Notes: generated by a model not told the origin, from the sequence alone. Counted from the stretch's first letter, positions 22,665 through 30,857 are shown. The stretch: 54,785 bases of DNA from a virus (IMGVR_UViG_3300044638_001221:1-54785); one strand, 5' to 3'. Made by a program: numbers and translations.

Positions 22665-24558
22665 CGTATGACATCCCCATTCCGCTTTCGCAGTTGACTG
22701 GTAACCCTTCGGCCCATGATGGTGTCCAACGCATGCAGGATTCCACATAGGCTCGTGCTTCATCTGCTTCTTCTTGCCGCGCAACAATACCGATAGCATC
22801 GTGTACTGTAAGTACAACCTTGTACCGCTTGGCAATTCGTAACATTTGTTCGCCAATGATACACCGCGCTATTGCCTGTGTAAAGTTTTCAACGACTTTT
22901 CCACCATAAATTTTATTGGTTCCCTTACGGGTGGTGTACTGGAATTGGCGTTTACCCTCGCCATCCACGACTTCAGCCAGCCCGCTGTAGAACACATACA
23001 GCCCGTTCGGTAGGCGGATACGCCCGCCAGTTGGTCCAGCGTCTACGGTCAGCAAGGCATTGCGCCCCAAGGTCATCGTCTGCCCCCTTGCCATGCACCG
23101 CAGGGCTTCTTGGGCTTCGCGCCATAACTGCGGTATCTTGGGGTAGGTAGCGCGGTAGGTATCAATGATTCGCTTGGCTTCATCACTGTCAATCTCGGTG
23201 CCAAATGTTTTGAGTTGCAGTTGGAACTTCGGGCCACCCATGCCGTACCCCGCACCAAGAATCGTTGTCTTACCAACGAACCGCTCAACCTTATCAATCG
23301 TATCAGCCGACTTGTTGTAGATGGCAGATGCCATGATTTTGTATACGTCCTCGCCCTTCGCGAATGCTCCCACCAAATCGTCTTGCTCAGATTCCCACGC
23401 CAAGGTGCGGGCTTCAATCTGTGACGAGTCCGCGTCGATAAACACATAACCCTCTGGCGCAAGGATGGCGTTCTTTAACTTGCCAGCGTTGTCACCCCGA
23501 CTTGGTAGGTTCTGTAGATTTATAGAATCTGTACCGCCCCATCGCCCCGTGTGGGCAGCGTAGTATTTCAACGGGATGGGGAACAGCCCGCGCTTGCCGA
23601 TGTCTATGAACCGTTGGGTGCGTGTCTCTTCAATCGTTGACTTCGTACCCAGCCTAGCCGCGACCAACGCTTGCACCCGTGGGTCTTCGTGTTCTAGCAA
23701 ATCTTGTAGGCCAGCATCTGTCTTGGCAAACGCGTATGTCTCTTTGCCCGTGGTCATGCTTATCTTCTTGGGTGGGGATATACCCAGCCCTTCCAGCATC
23801 TGCGCAAACTTGGGGTTGCTCATCAACGTCTTGCGCACCTCTGCCTTTACCTCTTCGTCACCCAGTATGTGTTTGACGGCTAAGTCTTTGTGGCCTATGG
23901 CTTGCAGTGCGCTGACCAAGTGATTGGTCTTCTGTCCCACCGTCTCAGCAAGGTGCTGCTCTAACAGCGTGCCATCAAGGCGCAGCACAGGGTCAATGAA
24001 CATCTGGAGCGTCAGGTCAATCAGCTTGAGTTCCGACTTGGGGAACTTGCCCTTCTGCATCATGATGTTAAAGATGTCGTAGGTTAGCTGCACATCGTTC
24101 TTACAGTACTCACCATAGTGGGCGAGTTCAAGCTGGCTGAACTGCACCAAGCGTTTGCCCTTGGCGTTATCCACCTCAGTGCCCTTCTGCCCCACGCCAT
24201 ACTTAACGGCGATGTTCTTGAGGGATACGCTTTGTTCTACGCCATGCAGGGCACGGGCCATCGACTGTGTGTCGAGCCAGCCCATAGGTTTAACGCCGTA
24301 CCGCCATGACAAGATAGCCCCATCGAACATGGTGTTGTGCGCCAGCACAAGCGAGTCAGCCCAAGGCAGTTGGTCAAGCGCCGCCGCTAGTAATAGTTCG
24401 CTACCTGATACCCACTTGGGGGGTGCGTCATCTATCTTGTAAGAAAAACCAATCGTCTGGAACAGCCCAGCCCGCACGTACTCTTCAGTACTTATCTTGC
24501 TCAGGCTGTAGTCTTGGTCGTAGTACGTTTCAAAGTCTACCGTAATTAGATGCGTCAT
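22654..24558 (-). CDS. polA: Family A DNA polymerase (PolA) with 3'-5' exonuclease
   Basis: A 634-residue replicative polymerase. The exonuclease domain has D8-x-E10, D79 and Y151-x3-D155. Polymerase motif A starts at catalytic D375 (DADSSQIEAR), motif B is R426-x3-K430-x7-Y438-G, and motif C is V-H586-D587-A. The residue equal to E. coli position 762 is Leu434, a known variant among phage PolA enzymes. Motif C has Ala where Glu is usual. No 5'-3' exonuclease domain is present, as in T7-like polymerases. An AGGA site lies 10 nt before ATG. It overlaps genes at both ends, inside a compact replication block. Confidence 0.96.
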   Translation of the reverse strand: MTHLITVDFETYYDQDYSLSKISTEEYVRAGLFQTIGFSYKIDDAPPKWVSGSELLLAAALDQLPWADSLVLAHNTMFDGAILSWRYGVKPMGWLDTQSMARALHGVEQSVSLKNIAVKYGVGQKGTEVDNAKGKRLVQFSQLELAHYGEYCKNDVQLTYDIFNIMMQKGKFPKSELKLIDLTLQMFIDPVLRLDGTLLEQHLAETVGQKTNHLVSALQAIGHKDLAVKHILGDEEVKAEVRKTLMSNPKFAQMLEGLGISPPKKISMTTGKETYAFAKTDAGLQDLLEHEDPRVQALVAARLGTKSTIEETRTQRFIDIGKRGLFPIPLKYYAAHTGRWGGTDSINLQNLPSRGDNAGKLKNAILAPEGYVFIDADSSQIEARTLAWESEQDDLVGAFAKGEDVYKIMASAIYNKSADTIDKVERFVGKTTILGAGYGMGGPKFQLQLKTFGTEIDSDEAKRIIDTYRATYPKIPQLWREAQEALRCMARGQTMTLGRNALLTVDAGPTGGRIRLPNGLYVFYSGLAEVVDGEGKRQFQYTTRKGTNKIYGGKVVENFTQAIARCIIGEQMLRIAKRYKVVLTVHDAIGIVARQEEADEARAYVESCMRWTPSWAEGLPVNCESGMGMSYGDC

Positions 24559-24976
24559 TAAATGCCTGTCCTATGCTGCTTTGTTGTAAGCTGTTTTGCT
24601 GCCGTAATGCGTTTTCCCAACCTTGTTTGGATGCGTATGCGTTTCTCGCCATTTGCGGGTCGTATTCGTATTGCGGTACTGTGCCTTTCCGTGTGTCTGT
24701 TGTTCCTGAGTCCGCGCCACCAAGGATTTGCTGCAACATATTTTTGTACATATCCGCAAGATAGATTGCACGGTATGTTTCTAGCATCGCACTGACTTCT
24801 TCTTTAGGCAAAGCCCAAAGTGCCTTTGCCCGTACGATGTCGGGGTCGCGTGCAATATCTTGCAGCGCCATTACCAAAGTGTCCCATCTATGCTTGGGGC
24901 TGTGGGGCATGAATTCCTCTGGGTTTGACCCCATGCGTGCTATCACCAGCTTGGTGTAATCAGAAAAGTTTTCCAT
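24530..24976 (-). CDS. Hypothetical protein upstream of the polymerase gene
   Basis: A 148-residue protein with GAGG 6 nt before its ATG. The N-terminal half is helical (LVMALQDIARDPDIVRAKALW and LETYRAIYLADMYKNML). The C-terminal half is Gln/Asn/Ser-rich and looks disordered. It overlaps the VRR nuclease gene by 17 nt and the polymerase gene by 29 nt. No family is recognised. The tight overlaps suggest co-expression with replication genes. Confidence 0.6.
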   Translation of the reverse strand: MENFSDYTKLVIARMGSNPEEFMPHSPKHRWDTLVMALQDIARDPDIVRAKALWALPKEEVSAMLETYRAIYLADMYKNMLQQILGGADSGTTDTRKGTVPQYEYDPQMARNAYASKQGWENALRQQNSLQQSSIGQAFNDASNYGRL

Positions 24977-25274
24977 ACAAGTCCTCTATTTTCATCAGCC
25001 ATTCTTTCAACTGGCCTACGTTTGTTTCGTTGATGACCCACGCCGTGCCGTGTGCCTTGCGTATATTGGCAAGCTCTCGCTCTTGCAAGACAGTCGTTAC
25101 CCCCTTACCCGCCTTGCATTCAATGGCTATGAAGTGCCCATCAAGGCAGCAGATGATGTCGGGTATGCCCTGTCTACCGTAGCCGTTAGCGGGCGGGCAG
25201 AAGTAATAGACACCATGCTCATCGAGTATGGTGCGTACCGCATGCTTGACCTTGACTTCAGGTGTTTGAGCCAT
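24960..25274 (-). CDS. VRR-NUC domain nuclease
   Basis: A 104-residue protein from the ATG preceded by GAGGA (8 nt spacing). It has the VRR-NUC core of the PD-(D/E)xK superfamily: GYGRQGIPDIICCLDG followed by FIAIECKAGKG, giving the D-x-n-E-x-K catalytic set, then the helix QERELANIRKAHG. Phage members are stand-alone nucleases that are thought to act on branched DNA. Length is typical. Its neighbours are polymerase and DUF3310-type genes. Confidence 0.9.
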   Translation of the reverse strand: MAQTPEVKVKHAVRTILDEHGVYYFCPPANGYGRQGIPDIICCLDGHFIAIECKAGKGVTTVLQERELANIRKAHGTAWVINETNVGQLKEWLMKIEDLYGKLF

Positions 25275-25545
25275 GCGTCTGTTCCTCGTCAAGTTTTAGT
25301 GCGTAGTGCTGCGCTTTGCCCGTGTCATCGCTGCCAGCCTTCTTGCCTTGGCGCATGGCGTACTTGATGATGTTGCCTTTGAGGTAGCCACGGAACTCCT
25401 CTGGGGTAAGCACGGATTTCATTACAGCCCAAGGCTGCATGCCCATGTCTTTGTAGTGTGTGCCGCTGACTTGCAAATCGTCAGCGCGTGTACCGTTGGG
25501 CTGGTGTTCCACTAAAGTCTCTGGGAAAAGTTCAATCTGTTGCAT
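25258..25545 (-). CDS. DUF3310 (SaV-like) protein
   Basis: A 95-residue protein started at the ATG with GGAG upstream; a TTG four codons earlier is the alternative. It has the DUF3310 signature HYKDMGMQPWAVM, then GYLKGNIIKYAMR and a closing KAQHYALKLDEE. The family is widespread in phages, often near replication genes. It is sometimes annotated as a nucleotide kinase-like protein, but its function is unproven. It overlaps the VRR nuclease gene by 17 nt. Confidence 0.85.
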   Translation of the reverse strand: MQQIELFPETLVEHQPNGTRADDLQVSGTHYKDMGMQPWAVMKSVLTPEEFRGYLKGNIIKYAMRQGKKAGSDDTGKAQHYALKLDEEQTHGSNT

Positions 25546-25547
25546 AG

Positions 25548-25775
25548 TTATCTCCAAAATTGTTGTAAAGCCGATGTACCAAAACCTTTTTGGTACTCTT
25601 TCTCTTTGGGTTCAGCCAGTCGTTTCTTACTTGGCAAAGCCCCCGCGAACACTTCTTCTTTCGTTTTGAACGTACAGAAACAAAGTTTGCAATACCTTCT
25701 GCGGTAAGTGAATCCTTCGTTCTGTATGGTATCGACAATGGCTATCTTGTCGCCTTCGCACTTGGGGCACTTCAT
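25548..25775 (-). CDS. Small zinc-ribbon protein (NrdR-like ribbon)
   Basis: A 75-residue protein with AAGGAG 8 nt before its ATG. Two CxxC pairs (CPKC near the start and CKLC about 25 residues on) flank a beta hairpin with an Arg-rich strand, like the N-terminal zinc ribbon of the NrdR repressor but without its ATP cone. The rest is Lys/Glu-rich. It may bind nucleic acid. Its start overlaps the stop of the preceding small gene (ATGA). Confidence 0.7.
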   Translation of the reverse strand: MKCPKCEGDKIAIVDTIQNEGFTYRRRYCKLCFCTFKTKEEVFAGALPSKKRLAEPKEKEYQKGFGTSALQQFWR

Positions 25776-25918
25776 CCAAGTAACTCCTTCTGCAACACCT
25801 CTTGGCATGTTGCAAGGTCTTCGTACAAGTGTTCGGGTAGCCTGTGCTTATCTGCAAAGCTCCACGACTCCAACGCCGATAGCAGTTTAATTATTGCGAG
25901 TATCTGTTCTTTAGTCAT
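25772..25918 (-). CDS. Very small helical protein (48 residues)
   Basis: A 48-residue gene: ATG at 25918 with an upstream GAGAGGAAAG site, TGA overlapping the next ATG. The product begins MTKEQILAIIKLLSALESW and continues as an amphipathic helical chain. Overlap with genes on both sides (ATGA at each end) makes a chance frame unlikely. Function is unknown. Confidence 0.65.
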   Translation of the reverse strand: MTKEQILAIIKLLSALESWSFADKHRLPEHLYEDLATCQEVLQKELLG

Positions 25919-26073
25919 GTGTTCTTTCCTCTCCAAATATTGATTGCACGTTTAAGCGCGTACCACAGACTCCGCTGCATAAGCTGCTGTTTTAAACGCT
26001 CGTTCTCCAGCATCAACTCACTGTTATGCGTGGACATTAGGTTCCATGCTTTTTGAATGTCTTCTTGTGTCAT
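25915..26073 (-). CDS. Very small basic helical protein (52 residues)
   Basis: A 52-residue gene: ATG at 26073 preceded by GGAGGGG, stop overlapping the next ATG. The sequence has a probable coiled stretch (SELMLENERLKQQLMQ) and a basic Trp/Arg C terminus. It is joined by ATGA overlaps to genes on both sides. No family is recognised. Confidence 0.65.
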   Translation of the reverse strand: MTQEDIQKAWNLMSTHNSELMLENERLKQQLMQRSLWYALKRAINIWRGKNT

Positions 26074-26477
26074 GTGTTCCCCTCCTTTAGCCATTCTTGA
26101 ATACGCTTAAACGCAACTAAATAATTACCATTCTCGGCAAGCCGTACAGCCTCCAAGAATTGCGCCTCCGTCAGCCCTACCCAAGGGCGTTGTTGCGGGG
26201 TGGTGTAGAGAGGTGTTGAACGCTTAAACCCGTGGTAATCATCAGTCTCATGTGTGTTGTGCCAATAGATAATTTTCTTTTCTTCATCAAGCCACGCCAC
26301 AGGCTCTTGTGCTGGCTCATCGGGGCAGTCTTCACACTTTGTCTTGCAGCCGTTCATCTTCATGCACCAAGGCTCTTGCTGTGCCAAGGCTGCTTTGATT
26401 TTGGTAAGAAGTGCAGTTGGGTATGCAAAATTACCACCTTCAAGCAAAAATGCCATTTCTTCTAAAAGTTCTTTCAT
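26070..26477 (-). CDS. Hypothetical protein with Cys cluster
   Basis: A 135-residue protein with a perfect ribosome site (AGGAGGT). Residues 35-55 hold four cysteines in a short stretch (CMKMNGCKTKCEDC), which could bind metal. A segment with PVAWLDEEKK and STPLYTTPQQRPW follows, which is a common phage pattern of unknown role. The C-terminal helix is LTEAQFLEAVRLAENG. No function can be assigned. Confidence 0.65.
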   Translation of the reverse strand: MKELLEEMAFLLEGGNFAYPTALLTKIKAALAQQEPWCMKMNGCKTKCEDCPDEPAQEPVAWLDEEKKIIYWHNTHETDDYHGFKRSTPLYTTPQQRPWVGLTEAQFLEAVRLAENGNYLVAFKRIQEWLKEGNT

Positions 26478-26686
26478 TCCGTCACCTCCTGTTTTGCAGT
26501 CAAAGATTCCAAGCGTTTAATCCGTGCCACGTTGTAGGCAACGATGGCGGTGTGGTACTCCATGCTCGATTGATGGCGTAGCTTAGTGCGCTGCGCTTGT
26601 ATCAGTTCCTCGGCGATAAGTTCCGCAGGGGTCGGCATGACCCAGTGGTTTATCAGCCATTCCCATACATTTTTTAAGTGGTTCAT
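26474..26686 (-). CDS. Hypothetical protein (70 residues)
   Basis: A 70-residue, mainly helical protein with an aromatic N terminus (VWEWLINHWVM) and a charged C-terminal helix. It is joined to both neighbours by ATGA overlaps. No family is recognised. It could be weakly membrane-associated through its N terminus. Confidence 0.6.
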   Translation of the reverse strand: MNHLKNVWEWLINHWVMPTPAELIAEELIQAQRTKLRHQSSMEYHTAIVAYNVARIKRLESLTAKQEVTE

Positions 26687-26937
26687 TTGAATATGCTCCT
26701 TGCTAATACGGTTTTAGTGGGTTCGCACTGCGTCACGCTCGATGGCTGCTTGTAGATGATGTACCCCGCGATAAAGGCAACGGTTGCTACCATGCCAAGC
26801 AATGTCATTAAATCAATAAAGCCATCCCACAGCCGTTCAAATACGGTTGGCGTTTCGTATTCAATCATGTCGTCAATCGTTTCAAACTTCGCGCCTGTTT
26901 CTTCTGCGTCAATCAATAAGTTTTTTAGCTTGCCCAT
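26683..26937 (-). CDS. Single-pass membrane protein
   Basis: An 84-residue protein from the ATG with GGAAG 7 nt upstream. The first 45 residues are acidic and hydrophilic. Residues 46-66 form one membrane helix (LLGMVATVAFIAGYIIY core), followed by a short tail. It overlaps the preceding gene by 13 nt and the following one by 4 nt. Function is unknown. Confidence 0.65.
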   Translation of the reverse strand: MGKLKNLLIDAEETGAKFETIDDMIEYETPTVFERLWDGFIDLMTLLGMVATVAFIAGYIIYKQPSSVTQCEPTKTVLARSIFK

Positions 26938-27269
26938 ATTGCGTCTTCCCATTCTTTAATATAACCAAAGTGAAGTAAATCGTTTGCAAGTTCAACTTGT
27001 ATGAACTTGTTTTTCAATAAGTGTTTACTCGCCTGTGAGACAAGCCAGAACGCGCTACCTACGCGGTGGCCTATGCTCTTAATCTCACCCATCTTGTCCA
27101 CCATACTTAGCAGTGCCACATCTTTACGTATCCAGTCAGGCAGATGGTCATCATCGAATATGGCTTGTGGCCCGATGATTTCTTTTCTGTGGTCTAGATA
27201 CGCAGTGATGCGCCACCGCCCATCTTCTTCAAGAAGAACGCGGTAGATGTAATCAAAATTACGTTTCAA
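26925..27269 (-). CDS. Hypothetical protein, probable TTG start
   Basis: A 114-residue protein. The frame runs further upstream into the VWA gene, but a TTG at 27269 has an AAGGG site 7 nt before it and lies 10 nt after that gene's stop, so it is taken as the start. It contains RVLLEEDGRWRITAYLDHRKE, an acidic FDDDHLPDWI loop and a C-terminal helix. It directly follows the MoxR/VWA genes and may belong to their unit. No family is recognised. Confidence 0.6.
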   Translation of the reverse strand: MKRNFDYIYRVLLEEDGRWRITAYLDHRKEIIGPQAIFDDDHLPDWIRKDVALLSMVDKMGEIKSIGHRVGSAFWLVSQASKHLLKNKFIQVELANDLLHFGYIKEWEDAIWAS

Positions 27270-27279
27270 ATCTTTGCCC

Positions 27280-28440
27280 TTACATATGAATAGTTGTGCC
27301 GTTGGAAGCAACAGCGTGTTTGTTGTCGGCAATGCACCAAAGGATTGGTGCAGGCCAGTTGTAACCCCAGTCATTGAATACCTCTCCATCTGTGAGCATG
27401 ACGATACAGTCGGGCTTGATGTTGTGTTCATTCAAGTAATCCGACATACAACTCGGGGCCGTACCACCGCCGCCCTTGGGCTTCGTGCTTTCGCGCAGTG
27501 ATGGCAATGCCTGCTCGTCATAGGTTTCGTGTGCAGCTACAGTATGCCCCCAATAAATCACATCGACAAGTTCGGGTTTAACTGACTCGCAAATACCCTG
27601 CGCTTCGGCGAGAAATGCAGCCAGTTCCTTGTCCCCGATTGAGCCTGACGAATCGACACCCAACACAACACGGCGTACCCTGTCGCTATAAGATGTTGGC
27701 AACGTCAAGTCTTGACTCTGGAACCTGCGGTCAATGCGGCGATACGATGTGTAGTCATCCCCTATGATTGAGTTGGTTGCAAACTCACGCATGGCATCGC
27801 GCCAGTCCACCTTGGGGGAAAGCATCTCCATCAGGCCACGGTCTACATTCGCACCCGCCTTGCTTGCAAGGATGCCGCCTTGGCGCAACGCTTGGTCAAT
27901 GGCGCTAGACATGTCGTCCACCTCTGCTTGGGTCATCGACTCACCCGACTCCCAGTCATGCTCATCAAAGCCTTGCTCGCCGCCTTGTGGCTCACCGTCA
28001 GGGTATTGCTTCTTCAGTAGGCGAAACACCTCACCCGCATCCATGTCACGGTACTGCTGGTCTAGACACCCGCCGTCAGGTAGTTTTACAAAACCATCTT
28101 TCAGGTATCTGTCATTGATGGGCAGGTTGATGACATAGTCGCATGCCATGTTGGCTAGTTGCGGGCTGTCTTTGTACATCCATCGCCATGTATGCATATG
28201 CTTGTAGGCACAGTGCATCTTCTCGTGCAGTACCAGCCCCATAAGTTCAGCATCAGTCAGCTTACTGATGAACTGCAAGCCGTACTCGGTGTTGACACCG
28301 TCTGTACGCGCTGTCATCTTGGGGTCGTCCACGACTGTGGATTTCCCATACATAACGATGCATGCAATCATCATGTAATCGGGGTCGCGGATAAGCGACA
28401 CATGCGCCCGCTCAAGGCGCTGTGATTGTGATAAGTTCAT
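27280..28440 (-). CDS. VWA-like protein with N-terminal HExxH metallopeptidase-like domain
   Basis: A 386-residue protein of the DUF2201/VMAP-like type. The N-terminal half has LH72-E-K-M-H76 and D101 in NMACDYVIN, fitting a zinc-peptidase-like fold. An acidic Gly/Glu linker (about 145-185) follows. The C-terminal half is a von Willebrand A domain with the MIDAS motif D263-S-S-G-S and a later LTDGE. Such proteins are usually partners of MoxR ATPases, and a MoxR gene lies 1 nt upstream. The long frame to 28593 overlaps the MoxR gene; the ATG at 28440 abuts its stop (TAATATG) and fits coupled translation. The cellular target is unknown. Confidence 0.85.
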   Translation of the reverse strand: MNLSQSQRLERAHVSLIRDPDYMMIACIVMYGKSTVVDDPKMTARTDGVNTEYGLQFISKLTDAELMGLVLHEKMHCAYKHMHTWRWMYKDSPQLANMACDYVINLPINDRYLKDGFVKLPDGGCLDQQYRDMDAGEVFRLLKKQYPDGEPQGGEQGFDEHDWESGESMTQAEVDDMSSAIDQALRQGGILASKAGANVDRGLMEMLSPKVDWRDAMREFATNSIIGDDYTSYRRIDRRFQSQDLTLPTSYSDRVRRVVLGVDSSGSIGDKELAAFLAEAQGICESVKPELVDVIYWGHTVAAHETYDEQALPSLRESTKPKGGGGTAPSCMSDYLNEHNIKPDCIVMLTDGEVFNDWGYNWPAPILWCIADNKHAVASNGTTIHM

Positions 28441-28441
28441 A

Positions 28442-29497
28442 TTATGCAAACAGGTATTGGTTGGCGATAGCGAACTCGGTGAACTTGTCGTTCTCCATAG
28501 CGAAGTCTTTGCTGGGCTTCTTGACAATGGTCGTACAGAACAACGCTTGCATCTCTTTGGGCATGCGGGACATGTAGTCCATCCAAGAGTCAAGCGTATC
28601 TTCTGATACCCAGTTCAACGCCTGATGCGTGAGCATCATCTTGCCAGCGATTTCCTTGGGCATAGGTGCGCTATCAGGGCCAGCAATAATCTCAGCGCGG
28701 CGTGGCAATGAGTCACCCATCTGAATCCATGCTTGCAAGTCCACAGTAGCGGGCGCACCGATAGTGCCAATCAACGCATTCTCCAGCGCACGCTTGGTAA
28801 ACATACCGCGCTTGTTCACAATCTTGCTGGCCTGTGCCAACGAACGATGCGTAACGAACGCACTGCGCTGTGCCTTGGGGTGGTAAATCATGGGGTTGTC
28901 GTCAGGGTTGTCGTACATCTCGAACGGGTGCAACGCTTCGGGGCGCTCACCTACCCACATAATAATTTCGGGCGACACATCGTTGAAGCGTGCCCATGTA
29001 TCCACCCAGTCAGGTGCAGGCATCTTCTCCAATTGAGTAAACGATACGCGGTTGCGGTGATGCCCTTGGAACACATCGCCCACATTCTCAGAGCCTTTGT
29101 TGGTAGTGCCAAAGACAAACGACTCAGGGTGCAGGTATCGGTTACCCGCTCTGCGCTCAACCAGCAGGGGTAGTGACGCATTCAGCGTGGGCCGTGGTGC
29201 CTTGCCAATCTCATCCAGCATAAGTATCACAGGCACGTTGTCGTGCAGCCCAAACGATTCGTTGTAATAGAACTCAGTCGTCTTGGTATCGTGGTTGACT
29301 GCGGGGATGCGGAAGTCACCCTCATGCATCACAGTCATATCCATGTACACCTTGCGGTGGTTGGGGAAACGCTTGTGCAGCGCATCTATCAAAGATGATT
29401 TGCCAGAACCTATGTGGCCTTCAACGATGGTAGTTACCTCCGTGCCAACGGCAGCGATAAAGTCAACTGTCTCTTGATAATTCATTGATGTTTGCAT
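28442..29497 (-). CDS. MoxR-type AAA+ ATPase
   Basis: A 351-residue AAA+ protein. Walker A is GHIGSGKS (27-34), Walker B LMLDE (D95-E96), and sensor 1 lies near FVFGTTNKG. It is of the MoxR/CbbQ/NorQ type: these ATPases act as chaperones that insert cofactors or remodel complexes through a VWA partner. The VWA gene follows directly, and a helical third protein gene precedes it. The ribosome site is weak (AGAAAG). Phage-borne MoxR/VWA pairs are uncommon, and what this pair remodels cannot be read from the sequence. Confidence 0.88.
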   Translation of the reverse strand: MQTSMNYQETVDFIAAVGTEVTTIVEGHIGSGKSSLIDALHKRFPNHRKVYMDMTVMHEGDFRIPAVNHDTKTTEFYYNESFGLHDNVPVILMLDEIGKAPRPTLNASLPLLVERRAGNRYLHPESFVFGTTNKGSENVGDVFQGHHRNRVSFTQLEKMPAPDWVDTWARFNDVSPEIIMWVGERPEALHPFEMYDNPDDNPMIYHPKAQRSAFVTHRSLAQASKIVNKRGMFTKRALENALIGTIGAPATVDLQAWIQMGDSLPRRAEIIAGPDSAPMPKEIAGKMMLTHQALNWVSEDTLDSWMDYMSRMPKEMQALFCTTIVKKPSKDFAMENDKFTEFAIANQYLFA

Positions 29498-29515
29498 ACG
29501 TACTTTCTTGGTTGG

Positions 29516-30382
29516 TTAAAGGGATAAACTAAATTTATCAGTCAGGTCATCCATCTTGATGATGATGGACTCGCGCATCTCAGGTGACTCACGCAATGAC
29601 TTGATATCTACATCTACTAACGAACTCTCCAATGCTCTACGCGCCGCTTCTAAGTCGGGGTCGTCCAGCACATTCAATGACTGCAAGGTAGTGCATAGAC
29701 CCAATGCGTTCTCAAGCATGGATGCATACAGCTTCTGCGGCTTGCCGTCTTCCTTGGGCAGCATCTTGGCGCGGATATGTACCACCTCTTGATACAGGCG
29801 TTCCCACGGTACATTCATAGCTTCTTGTACCCGCGACTTCACCGATGCTTCAAACTTATTTTTAAGTTGCAGCGCAGCTTCTGCGGGGATGTCTACGCGG
29901 AAGTCACCCGACTCAGGCACAGGTGCAAAGTGGTAGTGAAAGCCGAACTTGCGGTGCATCTCGCTCTCCATTGGGTACTCTCTGACATCGAACAACTTAC
30001 CCAGCTTGAACGCTTGCGCTGCCACCTTGGTGCTGAAGTTCTGCACAAACGTATCCACTAGTACATTGAACTCTTGCTCACGCTGTGTCAACTCATGGCT
30101 TACATCCATGAACGCCTTGGTAGGTATAAGCCGTGTGCCGCTATCAGACCAAGGTAAAGTCACGCTATACAACCAAGTACGCGATACCCCTGCAAATGAA
30201 TTGATAGCTTCCAAGTCTTTGTCTTCGGCGAACAGATTCTTCTGTACCGATGTAGCCGAAGTCCGCGCACCCTTGGCAACGCTGACCTCAGTAGCCGTGG
30301 CTTTGTCTTGCTTACGGCCTGTATATACGCTGATGTTTAAGTCCAGCAACATGGCGCTGGACGATAGGCTTTTGTGTTTCAT
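29516..30382 (-). CDS. Third member of the MoxR/VWA unit, unknown (possibly DUF3150-like)
   Basis: A 288-residue, mainly helical and charged protein. Its N-terminal 70 residues are Lys/Thr/Ser-rich with a short beta part (LLDLNISVYTGRK). The middle includes AFMDVSHELTQREQEFNVLVDTFVQNF and a conserved-looking FGFHYHFAPVPESGDFRVDIP. It lies 18 nt upstream of the MoxR gene. In other genomes MoxR and VWA genes can be accompanied by DUF3150 proteins of similar size and build. I suggest that link from context only. Confidence 0.6.
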   Translation of the reverse strand: MKHKSLSSSAMLLDLNISVYTGRKQDKATATEVSVAKGARTSATSVQKNLFAEDKDLEAINSFAGVSRTWLYSVTLPWSDSGTRLIPTKAFMDVSHELTQREQEFNVLVDTFVQNFSTKVAAQAFKLGKLFDVREYPMESEMHRKFGFHYHFAPVPESGDFRVDIPAEAALQLKNKFEASVKSRVQEAMNVPWERLYQEVVHIRAKMLPKEDGKPQKLYASMLENALGLCTTLQSLNVLDDPDLEAARRALESSLVDVDIKSLRESPEMRESIIIKMDDLTDKFSLSL

Positions 30383-30795
30383 GCTGTTCTCAATAACTCA
30401 ATTGAGTTGTTGGCCTTGTTAGTAAATACCTTATGGGCGTTGTTGCCCCACTCACTTGATGCCATGCTAGAGATAGAGCCCAGCACAGTCATCAACCCCA
30501 CGCCCGCCTGAACCATCTCAGGTGTAAGGAAGAAGGCTTCAACGTCCCCCACTACCATGCGTTTAATGGCTGGCCCGTAAACATTTCGGTATGTGCCATA
30601 CGGCATAAGTGATGGAGCCTTTTTCGCTCGGGTTGGTTTATCAGGGGCAAGTTGGATTACTTCCCCGCCCTTGTTGATAGTCGTGCCATCAGATAGCACG
30701 ATGATGTATCGCGCCTTGCATGCATCAAGTAAGCGTGTTGCTTGCTCGACAGTTTTATGTATAGCGAGGGGTAAAGATTGTGATGTTTCGTTCAT
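30379..30795 (-). CDS. First gene of the MoxR/VWA transcription unit, unknown
   Basis: A 138-residue protein preceded by GGAG (9 nt spacing) and placed about 30 nt downstream of a consensus promoter. It has a helical N terminus, a beta part (ARYIIVLSDGTTIN), a Lys-rich loop and a C-terminal part with YGTYRNVYGPAIKRM and KANNSIELLRTA. No family is recognised. Its stop overlaps the next start (ATGA), so it is co-translated with the helical partner and the MoxR/VWA pair. Confidence 0.62.
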   Translation of the reverse strand: MNETSQSLPLAIHKTVEQATRLLDACKARYIIVLSDGTTINKGGEVIQLAPDKPTRAKKAPSLMPYGTYRNVYGPAIKRMVVGDVEAFFLTPEMVQAGVGLMTVLGSISSMASSEWGNNAHKVFTNKANNSIELLRTA

Positions 30796-30828
30796 AGAAG
30801 TTTCTCCATTAAGTTAATTACAAAGTAA

Positions 30829-30857
30829 AGTTTACATTCAAAAGTTGGGTATGTCAA
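30829..30857 (-). promoter_or_regulatory. Leftward sigma70-type promoter of the MoxR/VWA unit
   Basis: Perfect -35 TTGACA (30852-30857), spacing 17 nt, -10 TAAACT (30829-30834), all read leftward. Expected start of transcription is near 30822, about 27 nt before the first ATG. Three 10-bp tandem repeats lie 30 nt upstream of the -35 box. Confidence 0.82.
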
